Below are positions 8,270 to 14,947 of a DNA stretch of 17,131 nt, piece by piece. This DNA is from Virgibacillus_R byunsanensis (GTDB lineage Bacteria > Bacillota > Bacilli > Bacillales > Amphibacillaceae): the NCBI RefSeq assembly GCF_042675965.1, contig NZ_JBHTKJ010000072.1:1-17131 (forward strand), in the 5' to 3' direction. The number at the start of each line of letters is the position of its first letter. The first letter of the stretch is position 1. The notes below the pieces were generated by a model. That model had not been told where the DNA came from. It saw only the letters and a program-made list of their open reading frames with translations, and made no database searches. Both the position numbers and the translations under genes were made by a program.

Positions 8270-9562
8270 TTAACTATTTTTCTTTAACAAATTAACAGCA
8301 TTCAAGTACCCATTACCTTGAGCGTAGTGGGACTGTCCCATATTTTCACATGCTCGTATAAGCTGTTGTTTTACTTGATCTGGAGATAATTGAGGTTCCT
8401 TTTGCAGGAGTTGTGCAACTACACCCGCACATATTGGTGTCGCCATTGAGGTTCCTGATAATGAGAAGTAATCCGATTCAACACGAGCTTCTGAATTTGT
8501 CTTGTCTAAGAACGATCTAGGTGATCGTAACGATACAATATTCACACCTGGTGTTACAAGGTCAGGTTTCATTAATCCGTCAATTGTAGGTCCTCTACTC
8601 GAAAATTCAGCTATCTGATCATCAGATCGGTTGACCGTATTTTGATCATCAACTGCACCTACTGTAATAACTTTGGAGCTTATTCCGGGGCTTGCGATCG
8701 ACTGCCCAGATGGCCCTGCGTTTCCCGCTGCTACACATACAACCATTCCATTATCCCAGGCTTTCTCAACTGCTTTGACAACCGGATCATCCTCGGCTGA
8801 TTGCTGGGTAGATGATCCAAGCGATAAAGAAAGAACATTTATGTTATGTTTTGATTGGTTTTGGATGCACCAATCGATCCCTGCAATGACAGTGGAAAGT
8901 GAACCAGATCCCATTTTATTTAACACTTTTACTCCGACTAGATTGGCCATGGAAGCTGGCCCTTTATATTTCCCCCTTGATAATGACCCATTACCAGCTG
9001 CATCTCCTGCACAGTGGGTACCATGGCCATTATCATCATATGGTTCGCTTCGATTATTAATAAAATCCTGAAAAGCAATAATACGCCCTTCTAAATCCTT
9101 GTGTGGGTATATACCTGTGTCAATTACAGCAATGGTTACATCATCCCCCATTAGACCCGAATGTTTTAACTGATCTGATCGAACAGAAGGTGTTGCAATA
9201 TCAAGTAATGTCGTTACCTCTCTATCATAATAAACTCTTTTAATATGATGACAGTTCACAAGTAACTTTTCCATTTTCTGAACCGATACTTTAGTAGAAC
9301 AGCTTGAAATAGAAGGAAACTGAAGAAGTGAGCGGCATTTTATATTTCTTACCTCATTTAAACCAAGTTCGAAGTTTTCTTGTTCGAACTCTATAACGAT
9401 TGGCAGCTTTTTTGTTCTTTTTTTCAAAAGTTCTAAAGGGCGATGTAGAAAACACGGAACTGAACGAAATGGTCGATAAAATTGAACCAATTCATGTCGA
9501 ATATTCTTATCTAGTTTATTTCCCATACGCCGAACCAATTGAATAGTAGAAAAACCTAACAT
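8270..9562 (-). CDS. aprX: AprX-like intracellular subtilisin (S8 family serine protease)
   Basis: 430 residues, close to B. subtilis AprX (442). No signal peptide is present, so it is probably cytosolic. Residues 1-120 resemble the AprX N-terminal region (PFRSVPCFLHRPLE; the B. subtilis protein has a similar WTPCFLHKF). The peptidase domain (about 135-428) shows the catalytic triad: D148 in AVIDTGIYPH, H180 in DDNGHGTHCAG and S372 in LSGTSMATP, with oxyanion N281 in AAGNAGPSG. In B. subtilis AprX is made in stationary phase and is dispensable; its substrate is unknown. Start is the ATG at 9562. The ribosome site AGGAGAGGA is rather far (about 12 nt), but no in-frame start lies closer. A 27-bp inverted repeat (9588-9614) lies upstream and a strong terminator downstream. 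It is separated from cwlC by 139 nt. Confidence 0.93.
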   Translation of the reverse strand: MLGFSTIQLVRRMGNKLDKNIRHELVQFYRPFRSVPCFLHRPLELLKKRTKKLPIVIEFEQENFELGLNEVRNIKCRSLLQFPSISSCSTKVSVQKMEKLLVNCHHIKRVYYDREVTTLLDIATPSVRSDQLKHSGLMGDDVTIAVIDTGIYPHKDLEGRIIAFQDFINNRSEPYDDNGHGTHCAGDAAGNGSLSRGKYKGPASMANLVGVKVLNKMGSGSLSTVIAGIDWCIQNQSKHNINVLSLSLGSSTQQSAEDDPVVKAVEKAWDNGMVVCVAAGNAGPSGQSIASPGISSKVITVGAVDDQNTVNRSDDQIAEFSSRGPTIDGLMKPDLVTPGVNIVSLRSPRSFLDKTNSEARVESDYFSLSGTSMATPICAGVVAQLLQKEPQLSPDQVKQQLIRACENMGQSHYAQGNGYLNAVNLLKKNS

Positions 9563-9587
9563 AAAAGAATCATTCCTCTCCTAAACA

Positions 9588-9614
9588 TTTACGTGACAAG
9601 ATATAGTACGTAAA
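9588..9614. promoter_or_regulatory. Inverted repeat upstream of aprX, possible operator
   Basis: TTTACGT (9588-9594) and ACGTAAA (9608-9614) are perfect inverted 7-mers 13 nt apart, 26 nt before the aprX ATG. Their position suits a regulator site over the promoter. The protein that would bind is unknown. Confidence 0.35.
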
Positions 9615-9680
9615 TTACTAGAAAAGGAATAATTAATTGGTACAGAAATTATGAAAAAGGGGCTAAAAAACTAGAGAAAT

Positions 9681-9703
9681 GATATTTTATCTTGGAAAAT
9701 ATC
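9681..9703 (-). terminator. AT-rich hairpin overlapping the cwlC stop, weak terminator candidate
   Basis: GATATTTT and AAAATATC form a perfect 8-bp stem overlapping the cwlC stop codon. A run of six Ts follows about 13 nt later on the minus strand (TAGTTTTTTAG). The distance makes it a weak candidate. Confidence 0.35.
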
Positions 9704-10502
9704 ATGCGTCTTCAGCAATTATGAATGCATCTTCTATCCCGGCATCCTTTACCCTACTAAGACGGTTTTTCGCATTTTCCCGGTTCGTAAAAGCACCTGC
9801 TTGAACTCGGTACCATCTTTCACCAGAAATAGTAACAGAAGCAATAAAGGATTCAATATCATTTGAACGCAAATAACCCTCTCGCTTTTCTGCATTGTCT
9901 CTTGACTTAAATGAACCAGCTATTACTTTGAACAAGGTGTCAGATTCCTCTTGTTTACGCTGCAGATTAAATGCTCTTGCTAGACCGTTTACATGACCCT
10001 GGGCTACACGTGTGCGCCACGATGCATCTCTTAATAAGTCAGCATCATGATTATTATCAATAAAACCATTTTCTGTTAAAAGTGCCGCCATACTCGTTTC
10101 ACGTAGAACGTGGAAATTTGCTTTTTTCTTTCCACGGTTTCTAAGCTGGTTTACATCGATAATTTCTTCATGCATAATATTTCGATAACCAGCTGTTGTA
10201 GAAGAGTCAGATAAGCTACTGTGAATGTAGTCCTCATAACCTTGGGCAGAGCCATTAAAAGCATTACAGTGAATCGATAAATAAAAATCTGCACCCCAAG
10301 CATTAGCCTCATTTGTTCGCTGACTTAAACTTTTAGTCATGTCACTGGTTCTACTCATGTTCACTTCAACATTTTCGTAGTTATTGGTTAAAATAGTTCG
10401 AATTCTACTAGCAATATCTAGTACAATTTCTTTTTCATTTAACCCATTACCTTGAGCACCTGGGTCGGCCCCACCATGACCTGGATCTAGGTAAAGTTTC
10501 AT
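9702..10502 (-). CDS. cwlC: N-acetylmuramoyl-L-alanine amidase with two SPOR repeats, CwlC-like
   Basis: 266 residues. An Amidase_3 domain (1-178) starts MKLYLDPGHGG, without a signal peptide. Likely zinc ligands and catalytic residues are H9, E23 in LNEKE, H78 in LSIHCN and E144 in LLTENGF. Two C-terminal SPOR-type repeats follow, about 190-226 (FKVIAGSFKSRDNA) and 230-264 (YRVQAGAFTNRENA), which bind peptidoglycan. Layout, length and wording (SRTSD, RGKKKANFHVLRE, LLTENGFID) match B. subtilis CwlC, the amidase that lyses the mother cell wall at the end of sporulation. The ATG at 10502 is preceded by GGGGG at 6 nt; the upstream TTG at 10550 has no ribosome site. A CATATAATA at 10600-10592 matches a sigma-K -10 (CATANNNTA), but no clear -35 is seen, so this is only suggestive. 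Confidence 0.88.
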   Translation of the reverse strand: MKLYLDPGHGGADPGAQGNGLNEKEIVLDIASRIRTILTNNYENVEVNMSRTSDMTKSLSQRTNEANAWGADFYLSIHCNAFNGSAQGYEDYIHSSLSDSSTTAGYRNIMHEEIIDVNQLRNRGKKKANFHVLRETSMAALLTENGFIDNNHDADLLRDASWRTRVAQGHVNGLARAFNLQRKQEESDTLFKVIAGSFKSRDNAEKREGYLRSNDIESFIASVTISGERWYRVQAGAFTNRENAKNRLSRVKDAGIEDAFIIAEDA

Positions 10503-10530
10503 CAAATTCCCCCATTTCTTAGAAAAATAA

Positions 10531-10548
10531 GGCACGCCTAGATGTGCC
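10531..10548 (-). terminator. Small hairpin in the cwlC leader, possible terminator of the decayed gene
   Basis: GGCAC and GTGCC form a 5-bp stem with an 8-nt loop, followed on the minus strand by TTATTTTT. It lies about 33 nt after the end of the decayed gene and 29 nt before cwlC. It may be a weak terminator or a leader structure. Confidence 0.35.
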
Positions 10549-10580
10549 AACGTTTTTCTTTCTTAAAAATTGTAAAAAAT

Positions 10581-10983
10581 TTAAGTCATTTTATTATATG
10601 AGATCCTGTAGAAATTAAATTGGATAAACGTTTGTTTAAAGGAAAATTGAGGCAATAATGTAGTATTATAATAACTACCCCAAAACTACTTCGAACATAC
10701 CTATCCAAGCGTTCCTCCATCAACGAATCCGTTAACCCTGTCACACCTAAACCTACCCATCTCTGGTACACTTTCGGTGATCCAAAAAGTATATCGATCA
10801 AGTCCAGGAGATCCCAGTGGGTATCATAGTGGAAGGCTTCTCCTATCTCATGAACGTATGCTTGTAAAAACCTATCAGCAACTTCAACATTGCATTTGTC
10901 GCCTTATGTAAACTTTCCGCTTCGTGTATCGCTAAATCTTGTTGCAACCATTCCTTATTATCGAATTGACGTAACACAACTTG
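10581..10983 (-). pseudogene. Decayed protein gene, frameshifted, family not recognised
   Basis: On the minus strand three consecutive pieces in different frames read like one protein. Piece 1 includes LRQFDNKEWLQQDLAIHEAE (upstream end near 10983). A frameshift near 10885 leads to piece 2, which includes ADRFLQAYVHEIGEAFHYDT and then FGSPKVYQRWVGLGVTGLTD. A second shift near 10670 leads to WGSYYNTTLLPQFSFKQTF and a TAA at 10583-10581. No start with a ribosome site is present; upstream to about 11090 all frames carry stops. I do not recognise the family. The join across frames is my reconstruction, so the exact limits are uncertain. Sequencing error is an alternative to real decay, though at least two shifts and the missing N-terminus favour decay. 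Confidence 0.5.
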
Positions 10984-11178
10984 TTACACATTTTGATTTA
11001 TTCGAAGCGAGTTATTATGCAGCAGCGTCTGAGGAAGTACTTCCTTTCAATCGAAAAGTCGATTCGCATTCGGATTTATTCTATTAACTACCCAATATAA
11101 AATATTATCTGTTAAACTGTTGTCATACGTTTCCACCTCATCACGACCTTTCACTACAGATATAAGGAGTGTCTATTG

Positions 11179-11532
11179 ATGAATCCAGTTAAGAACAAAG
11201 AAGTTAACCAATTCATTGAAACATTACCAGATCATACGAAAGAACTTACGAATACCCTTAGAAAAATTATCTTTGAAGCATCCGATACTATTACAGAAGA
11301 AATCAAATGGGGAAAGCCATGTTATATCGAAAATGGTCTAGTTTGTTATCTCCAAACTGCCAAAAGTCATGTTAATTTAGGATTCTATTTTGGAGCAACT
11401 CTTGAAGACAAAGACAATTTACTTGAAGGAACAGGTAAAAAAATGCGCCATATCCGGGTGAAAAAACTAGAAGATATTCAAACCGAAAAATTCATTTCCT
11501 TAATTCAAGAAGCTATTGAATTCAAGACATAA
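11179..11532 (+). CDS. DUF1801 (YdhG-like) small protein
   Basis: 117 residues, a typical length for single-domain DUF1801 (PF08818) proteins. The family core is visible: EEIKWGKPCYI (about 41-51), a VCYLQ strand, NLGFYFGATLED, and HIRVKKLEDI near the end. The biochemical role of the family is not established. It is probably cytosolic, with no signal or membrane segment. AAGGAG (11164-11169) lies 9 nt before the ATG at 11179; the TTG immediately before (11176) is the alternative start. It stands alone: the decayed gene lies upstream on the other strand, and no clear terminator follows before the 97-bp repeat. Confidence 0.78.
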   Translation: MNPVKNKEVNQFIETLPDHTKELTNTLRKIIFEASDTITEEIKWGKPCYIENGLVCYLQTAKSHVNLGFYFGATLEDKDNLLEGTGKKMRHIRVKKLEDIQTEKFISLIQEAIEFKT

Positions 11533-11626
11533 ACGTTTCCTCTCCCCTCTACCACTCGGAAACTAATTCTTTTCTAGACATGTCTAATTGCCTCTGGTTA
11601 CTATTTGCACATTCTCACTACATTAG

Positions 11627-11641
11627 ACGTTACAGTAACGT
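11627..11641. promoter_or_regulatory. 15-bp perfect palindrome, possible operator
   Basis: ACGTTAC-A-GTAACGT is a perfect palindrome with a single central base. It lies between the DUF1801 gene and the 97-bp repeat, about 130 bp before the probable thi promoter. No associated promoter is clear. Confidence 0.3.
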
Positions 11642-11660
11642 TTATGTGTCAGTTAAATTT

Positions 11661-11757
11661 AGAAAACTTGGCTTATCGCCAAGCCTTAATGGCGAAAGCC
11701 TTAGTTGAACTTATGTAGATAAGAAAGTTTTATACTTTCTTATCTACTAAAAAAACC
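11661..11757 (+). repeat. 97-bp repeat, copy B
   Basis: Partner of copy A at 8124-8220 (91 of 97 identical). Here the inverted repeat is perfect: GTAGATAAGAAAG (11715-11727), 7-nt loop, CTTTCTTATCTAC (11735-11747), followed by seven As. It also carries CTTGGC-ttatc-GCCAAG. No coding frame is seen. Its 3' edge is 16 nt before the probable thi promoter. Confidence 0.85.
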
Positions 11758-11773
11758 TTAAAAGAAAATTATA

Positions 11774-11802
11774 CTGACAAATTAACAATGATTTGTTATT
11801 CT
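11774..11802 (+). promoter_or_regulatory. Probable sigma-A promoter of the thi operon
   Basis: CTGACA (11774-11779), a 17-nt spacer and TATTCT (11797-11802) lie about 30 nt before the TPP aptamer. An inverted repeat TAACAA-tgat-TTGTTA (11783-11798) fills the spacer and could be an operator, or chance in AT-rich DNA. Confidence 0.45.
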
Positions 11803-11831
11803 TAATTAATAAGTAAATATTTTATAAAGAT

Positions 11832-11931
11832 ACTACTAGGGGTGCCCAAGAATCGTGGGCTGAGAGGAAACACGTATTGTTTTCTGACTCTTATGGACCT
11901 GATCTGGTTAATACCAGCGGAGGGAAGTAGT
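11832..11931 (+). ncRNA. TPP riboswitch (THI element) aptamer upstream of thiW
   Basis: P1 is ACTAC (11832-11836) with GTAGT (11927-11931). P3 is GCCCA (11844-11848) with TGGGC (11856-11860). The pyrimidine-sensing CTGAGA is at 11860-11865. The pyrophosphate-binding side runs through GGACCTGATCTGG and ends AGGGAAGTAG. All core motifs of the THI box are present. It senses thiamine pyrophosphate in the nascent mRNA and controls the salvage operon. Confidence 0.95.
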
Positions 11932-11964
11932 CAGACGATATGTCTATTCTATTTCGATTATTCC

Positions 11965-11995
11965 AAGTCAGGTCCTATAAGGATCTGGCTTTTTT
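11965..11995 (+). terminator. Riboswitch-controlled transcription terminator
   Basis: AAGTCAGGTCC (11965-11975) pairs with GGATCTGGCTT (11981-11991, two G-U pairs), followed by a T-run. The antiterminator is visible: TCAGGTCC (11968-11975) is exactly complementary to aptamer bases GGACCTGA (11895-11902). With TPP bound those aptamer bases are occupied and the terminator forms; without TPP they pair with the terminator stem and transcription continues into thiW. Confidence 0.85.
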
Positions 11996-12026
11996 GCTTT
12001 CCGCCCCAAAGGAAAGGAGGAAATAT

Positions 12027-12515
12027 ATGAATCGAACACGTTTATTAACTACAATGGCCGTTTTTGTTGCGATTGGTACCTTAGGTGCGCAGTTACTCTG
12101 GTTTCCAGCAGGTGTTGCGAAAGCCTATCCAGTCCAACATGCAGTAAATGTTATGGCCGCAGTAACACTCGGACCTGGTCCAGCAGTAATTATTGCATTT
12201 ATGATTGGCCTTTTACGTAACATGCTTGGTCTGGGTACGTTATTGGCGTTTCCAGGAGGTATGATCGGTGCTTTTCTGGCTGGATATCTTTACCTTAAAC
12301 TAGGTAAAAAGTATTGGGCTGCTGTTGGCGAGACAATCGGTACTGGTATTATTGGTGCGCTATTCTCCGTACCTTTTGCCAAAGTCTTAATGGGTAGCTC
12401 ATTTGGTGCATTATTCTTTATACCATCGTTTCTCATTAGTAGCATTACAGGCGCTTTTATTGGTTTGTTTATCGTTTCAAGAGTTAGACAGGAACAATTA
12501 ATACGTAACGTATAA
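12027..12515 (+). CDS. thiW: ThiW, substrate-binding (S) subunit of an ECF transporter for a thiazole precursor
   Basis: 162 residues, about six hydrophobic segments over nearly the whole length. Typical ThiW wording: TMAVFVAIGTLGAQLLWFPAG, AYPVQHAVNVMAAVTLGPG and GLLRNMLGLGTLLAFPGGM. ThiW is an integral membrane S component predicted to bind hydroxyethylthiazole and to work with shared EcfA/EcfA'/EcfT subunits encoded elsewhere; none lies in this window. Start is ATG 12027 with AAAGGAGG 6 nt upstream. It sits between two TPP-type leaders, so its expression depends on readthrough at the first terminator. The gene is followed after 10 nt by the second leader and tenA. Confidence 0.93.
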   Translation: MNRTRLLTTMAVFVAIGTLGAQLLWFPAGVAKAYPVQHAVNVMAAVTLGPGPAVIIAFMIGLLRNMLGLGTLLAFPGGMIGAFLAGYLYLKLGKKYWAAVGETIGTGIIGALFSVPFAKVLMGSSFGALFFIPSFLISSITGAFIGLFIVSRVRQEQLIRNV

Positions 12516-12525
12516 TATAGGAAAT

Positions 12526-12598
12526 CTACTAGGGCTGAGATAAGGAATTATCCTTTGCCGCTCGGAACATGATCTAGGTAATTAGCGCAGAGAAGTAG
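12526..12598 (+). ncRNA. Degenerate TPP-type aptamer upstream of tenA, lacking P3
   Basis: CTACTAGGG (12526-12534), CTGAGA (12535-12540), ATGATCTAGG and AGCGCAGAGAAGTAG (ending 12598) follow the TPP aptamer in order. Compared with the first aptamer, the 18 bases between two GGG triplets (all of P3) are missing. The GACCTGATCTGG block has become AACATGATCTAGG, and the CTGG/CCAG stem is reduced to CTA/TAG. A small AAGGA/TCCTT hairpin stands in the variable arm. Ligand binding is doubtful from sequence alone; it may be a relic or a minimal variant. Confidence 0.7.
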
Positions 12599-12643
12599 TC
12601 GAGGAATTCAATTATAAATCCTCTATAAATCTACTTATTTATC

Positions 12644-12673
12644 CCCTAGTAGCTTCCTAAACTTTTAAGGAGG
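12644..12673 (+). promoter_or_regulatory. Candidate Shine-Dalgarno switch of tenA
   Basis: CTTCCT (12653-12658) can pair with AGGAGG (12668-12673), the ribosome site of tenA, over a 9-nt loop. The competing partner is the 5' edge of the degenerate aptamer: CTACTAGGG (12526-12534) is exactly complementary to CCCTAGTAG (12644-12652), and TAGGAA (12518-12523) to TTCCTA (12654-12659). Forming aptamer P1 would free the sequester; losing it would expose the ribosome site. Complementarity is seen; the mechanism is inference. Confidence 0.45.
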
Positions 12674-12681
12674 CTTTTCAA

Positions 12682-13371
12682 ATGACTTTCACTAACCAAT
12701 TAAGAAAAGAAAATGACGACATTTTTCAGCTTATTTTTGAACATCCATTTATAAAAGGAATTGGAGAAGGGCATGTTCCAAAAGAAGCAATTGCCCATTA
12801 TATAAAAGCGGATTTCGAATATCTCAATGCATTTATGCAAATTTATGGCATTGCACTTGCAAAATCACAAAAACGAGATGATATCCAGTATTTCCATGAC
12901 CGAATTGAATTTATTTTAAACAGTGAAGTGCACCCCCACCATAACTTTTGTGATCATATAGGTGTTGGTTATGAGGAACTTCAAGGTCACGCACTCCCAC
13001 CAACAGCTGATCATTACATTAAACATATGATGTATCATGCACAAATGGGCGGTCTGGGTGAAATTTTAAGTGCATTATTACCTTGTCCATGGACTTATTT
13101 AGAAATCGGTCAAGAATTAATGAGGAAGTATAACCCAGCAAAGGATCATCCTTTCTATCGATGGATTAGCTTTTATGCAGATGATCGAGTGGCCGCCACA
13201 ACAATGGAAATGCGAAATCGCTTAGATGCAATTGCAGCACATGCATCCACGAGTGAACAAGAAAAAATGCAAGACGCATTTCGCAAAAGCTGTCAACTGG
13301 AATTGAACTTCTGGGAAATGTCCTTCACCTGTGAGGAATGGCCCTCAAAAGAAAAGGTGGTAAAAAAATGA
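12682..13371 (+). CDS. tenA: TenA aminopyrimidine aminohydrolase / thiaminase II
   Basis: 229 residues, standard for TenA_C-type proteins. It hydrolyses the amino group of formylated/aminomethyl pyrimidine from degraded thiamine to give HMP, and can also cleave thiamine; cytosolic. Active-site residues fall at B. subtilis numbering: D44 in KADFEYL, nucleophile C135 in LLPCPWTYLEIG, and E207 in CQLELNFWEMSF. The ATG at 12682 is preceded by AAGGAGG (12667-12673) at 8 nt. The stop overlaps the thiD start (ATGA), so the two are translationally coupled. The leader has a degenerate TPP aptamer, which suggests tenA-thiDME once had, or has, regulation separate from thiW. Confidence 0.96.
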   Translation: MTFTNQLRKENDDIFQLIFEHPFIKGIGEGHVPKEAIAHYIKADFEYLNAFMQIYGIALAKSQKRDDIQYFHDRIEFILNSEVHPHHNFCDHIGVGYEELQGHALPPTADHYIKHMMYHAQMGGLGEILSALLPCPWTYLEIGQELMRKYNPAKDHPFYRWISFYADDRVAATTMEMRNRLDAIAAHASTSEQEKMQDAFRKSCQLELNFWEMSFTCEEWPSKEKVVKK

Positions 13372-14174
13372 GACAGATCCCTTCTGCACTAACCATAGCT
13401 GGCACTGACCCTAGTGGTGGTGCTGGCATACAAGCTGATTTAAAAACGTTTCAAGAGTTAAAAACCTATGGCATGTCAGTTATTACTTCAATCGTTGCAC
13501 AAAATACAACAGGTGTTCAAGACGTTCATCACCTACCTGTAAGTATGGTAAAACAGCAGTTTGAGTCCATTTTAAATGACATTTCATTTCATGCTTTTAA
13601 AACAGGGATGATAGCCAATGTGGATATGATGCGTGTCATTTCAGAAAAAACCTCTGAACTGGACGTTCCCTATGTAATGGATCCTGTCATGGTTGCTACA
13701 AGTGGAGATCCTTTAATTGCAAAAGAAGCTCGCCACTTTCTACGTGAACATCTTTTACCACTGACATCTATAGTAACACCTAATATACCCGAGGCAGCTG
13801 ATATTACTGGAGAAAAAATTGACTCAGTAGAGGATATGAAATCAGCTGCTGAACAAATTGTGCATAAGCACGGAGCTGGTGCTGCACTGGTTAAAGGTGG
13901 GCATATGAAAGGGGAAGCGATCGACTTTTTATATGACGGCAATAAGATGCACACCTTTTCATCCGAGCGTATCGATACAAATAACACGCACGGTACTGGA
14001 TGTACGTATTCAGCAGCGATCACAGCTTTCTTAAGTCTCGGATTTCCTTTAACAGCAGCTGTTGAAAAAGCAAAGTACTTCGTAACGGCCGCTATCCGTC
14101 ATTCGTTTTCACTCGGGAAAGGAAATGGCCCGACAAATCATTGGGCAACACGTATAGAAGGAGTGACAAAGTGA
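13368..14174 (+). CDS. thiD: ThiD hydroxymethylpyrimidine / phosphomethylpyrimidine kinase
   Basis: 268 residues, ribokinase-like fold. It phosphorylates HMP to HMP-P and then HMP-PP, the pyrimidine substrate of ThiE. Visible: the N-terminal ALTIAGTDPSGGAGIQADLK signature, VMDPVMVATSG (103-113), TPNIPEA (137-143), and the anion-hole and catalytic HGTGCTYSAAI with C212. The ATG at 13368 overlaps the tenA stop by 4 nt and has AAAAGGTGG 7 nt upstream; further upstream in-frame starts lie inside tenA and lack a better site. Its stop overlaps the thiM GTG start (GTGA). It takes the HMP made by TenA. Confidence 0.96.
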   Translation: MRQIPSALTIAGTDPSGGAGIQADLKTFQELKTYGMSVITSIVAQNTTGVQDVHHLPVSMVKQQFESILNDISFHAFKTGMIANVDMMRVISEKTSELDVPYVMDPVMVATSGDPLIAKEARHFLREHLLPLTSIVTPNIPEAADITGEKIDSVEDMKSAAEQIVHKHGAGAALVKGGHMKGEAIDFLYDGNKMHTFSSERIDTNNTHGTGCTYSAAITAFLSLGFPLTAAVEKAKYFVTAAIRHSFSLGKGNGPTNHWATRIEGVTK

Positions 14175-14947
14175 ATAAAAAAGTCGTTAATAGTGTAAGA
14201 GAAACAAGCCCTTTAATCCACCATCTTACAAATCAAGTAGTAATGAATTTTACTGCTAATGGGCTGTTGTCATTTGGTGGCCTCCCAATTATGGCTAAAG
14301 CTGAGGAAGAAGCTAAAGATATAGCAAAACTTGCAGATGGCGTACTTATTAATATTGGTACATTAACTCAACAGGAACTTCGAGCAATGATTACTGCGGG
14401 TAAGTCTGCTAATCGTAAAGGAATACCAGTGGTGCTTGATCCGGTTGGCGTAGCTGCTACAGCCTTTCGTACATCTGCTGTTAACCAAATTTTAAATAAA
14501 GTACAGCCAACAGTTATTAAAGGGAATGCTGGTGAACTAGCTCATCTCGTACAAATTCCATGGGAGACGAAGGGCGTTGAATCCCTTGGAGATGGCAATG
14601 GTGAAGAGATCGCTTATAAAGTAGCTGAAACTTATCAAACAACAGCTGTTGTCACAGGAAAAACAGATATTATTTGTACTGGGATAAACATTGTAAAGAA
14701 TGATACCGGACATCCTATCCTGGGGAAAATTACAGGAGCAGGTTGTCTATTAGGTTCCATATTATCAGCTTGCTTGACCACAAAGGACCCTATAGAAGAA
14801 CAGGTATTAACCGCAGTGGAGTTTTACGGAACTGCTGCTGAACATGCGGTGAATAACTCAGATGTTACAGGTCCTGGTTCGTTTATTCCCCACTTCATTG
14901 ATGCCTTATCATTAGATGTCGATGAATTATTAAGGGGTGACCTATGA
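14171..14947 (+). CDS. thiM: ThiM hydroxyethylthiazole kinase
   Basis: 258 residues. It phosphorylates 4-methyl-5-hydroxyethylthiazole, the likely ThiW substrate, to give the thiazole phosphate used by ThiE. Visible: PLIHHLTNQVVMNFTANGLL near the N-terminus, VVLDPVGVAAT (87-97), the TVIKGNAGEL block (114-123) and KITGAGCLLGS with the conserved Cys at 192. The start is GTG at 14171, with AAGGAG (14158-14163) 7 nt upstream and a 4-nt GTGA overlap with thiD. An earlier in-frame ATG (14141) has no ribosome site and would overlap thiD more. The stop overlaps thiE (ATGA). Confidence 0.96.
   Translation: MNKKVVNSVRETSPLIHHLTNQVVMNFTANGLLSFGGLPIMAKAEEEAKDIAKLADGVLINIGTLTQQELRAMITAGKSANRKGIPVVLDPVGVAATAFRTSAVNQILNKVQPTVIKGNAGELAHLVQIPWETKGVESLGDGNGEEIAYKVAETYQTTAVVTGKTDIICTGINIVKNDTGHPILGKITGAGCLLGSILSACLTTKDPIEEQVLTAVEFYGTAAEHAVNNSDVTGPGSFIPHFIDALSLDVDELLRGDL

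Noticed and set aside
10592..10600. Sigma-K promoter of cwlC (CATATAATA)
   Set aside because: The -10 fits, but no -35 is visible and such words are frequent in AT-rich DNA; not listed as a feature.
10890..11087. 65-residue plus-strand frame
   Set aside because: No ribosome site, and it is largely antisense to the decayed minus-strand gene.
11842..12026. Small proteins from 11842 or 11940 in front of thiW
   Set aside because: These frames run through the TPP aptamer and its terminator; thiW has its own strong ribosome site at 12013-12020.
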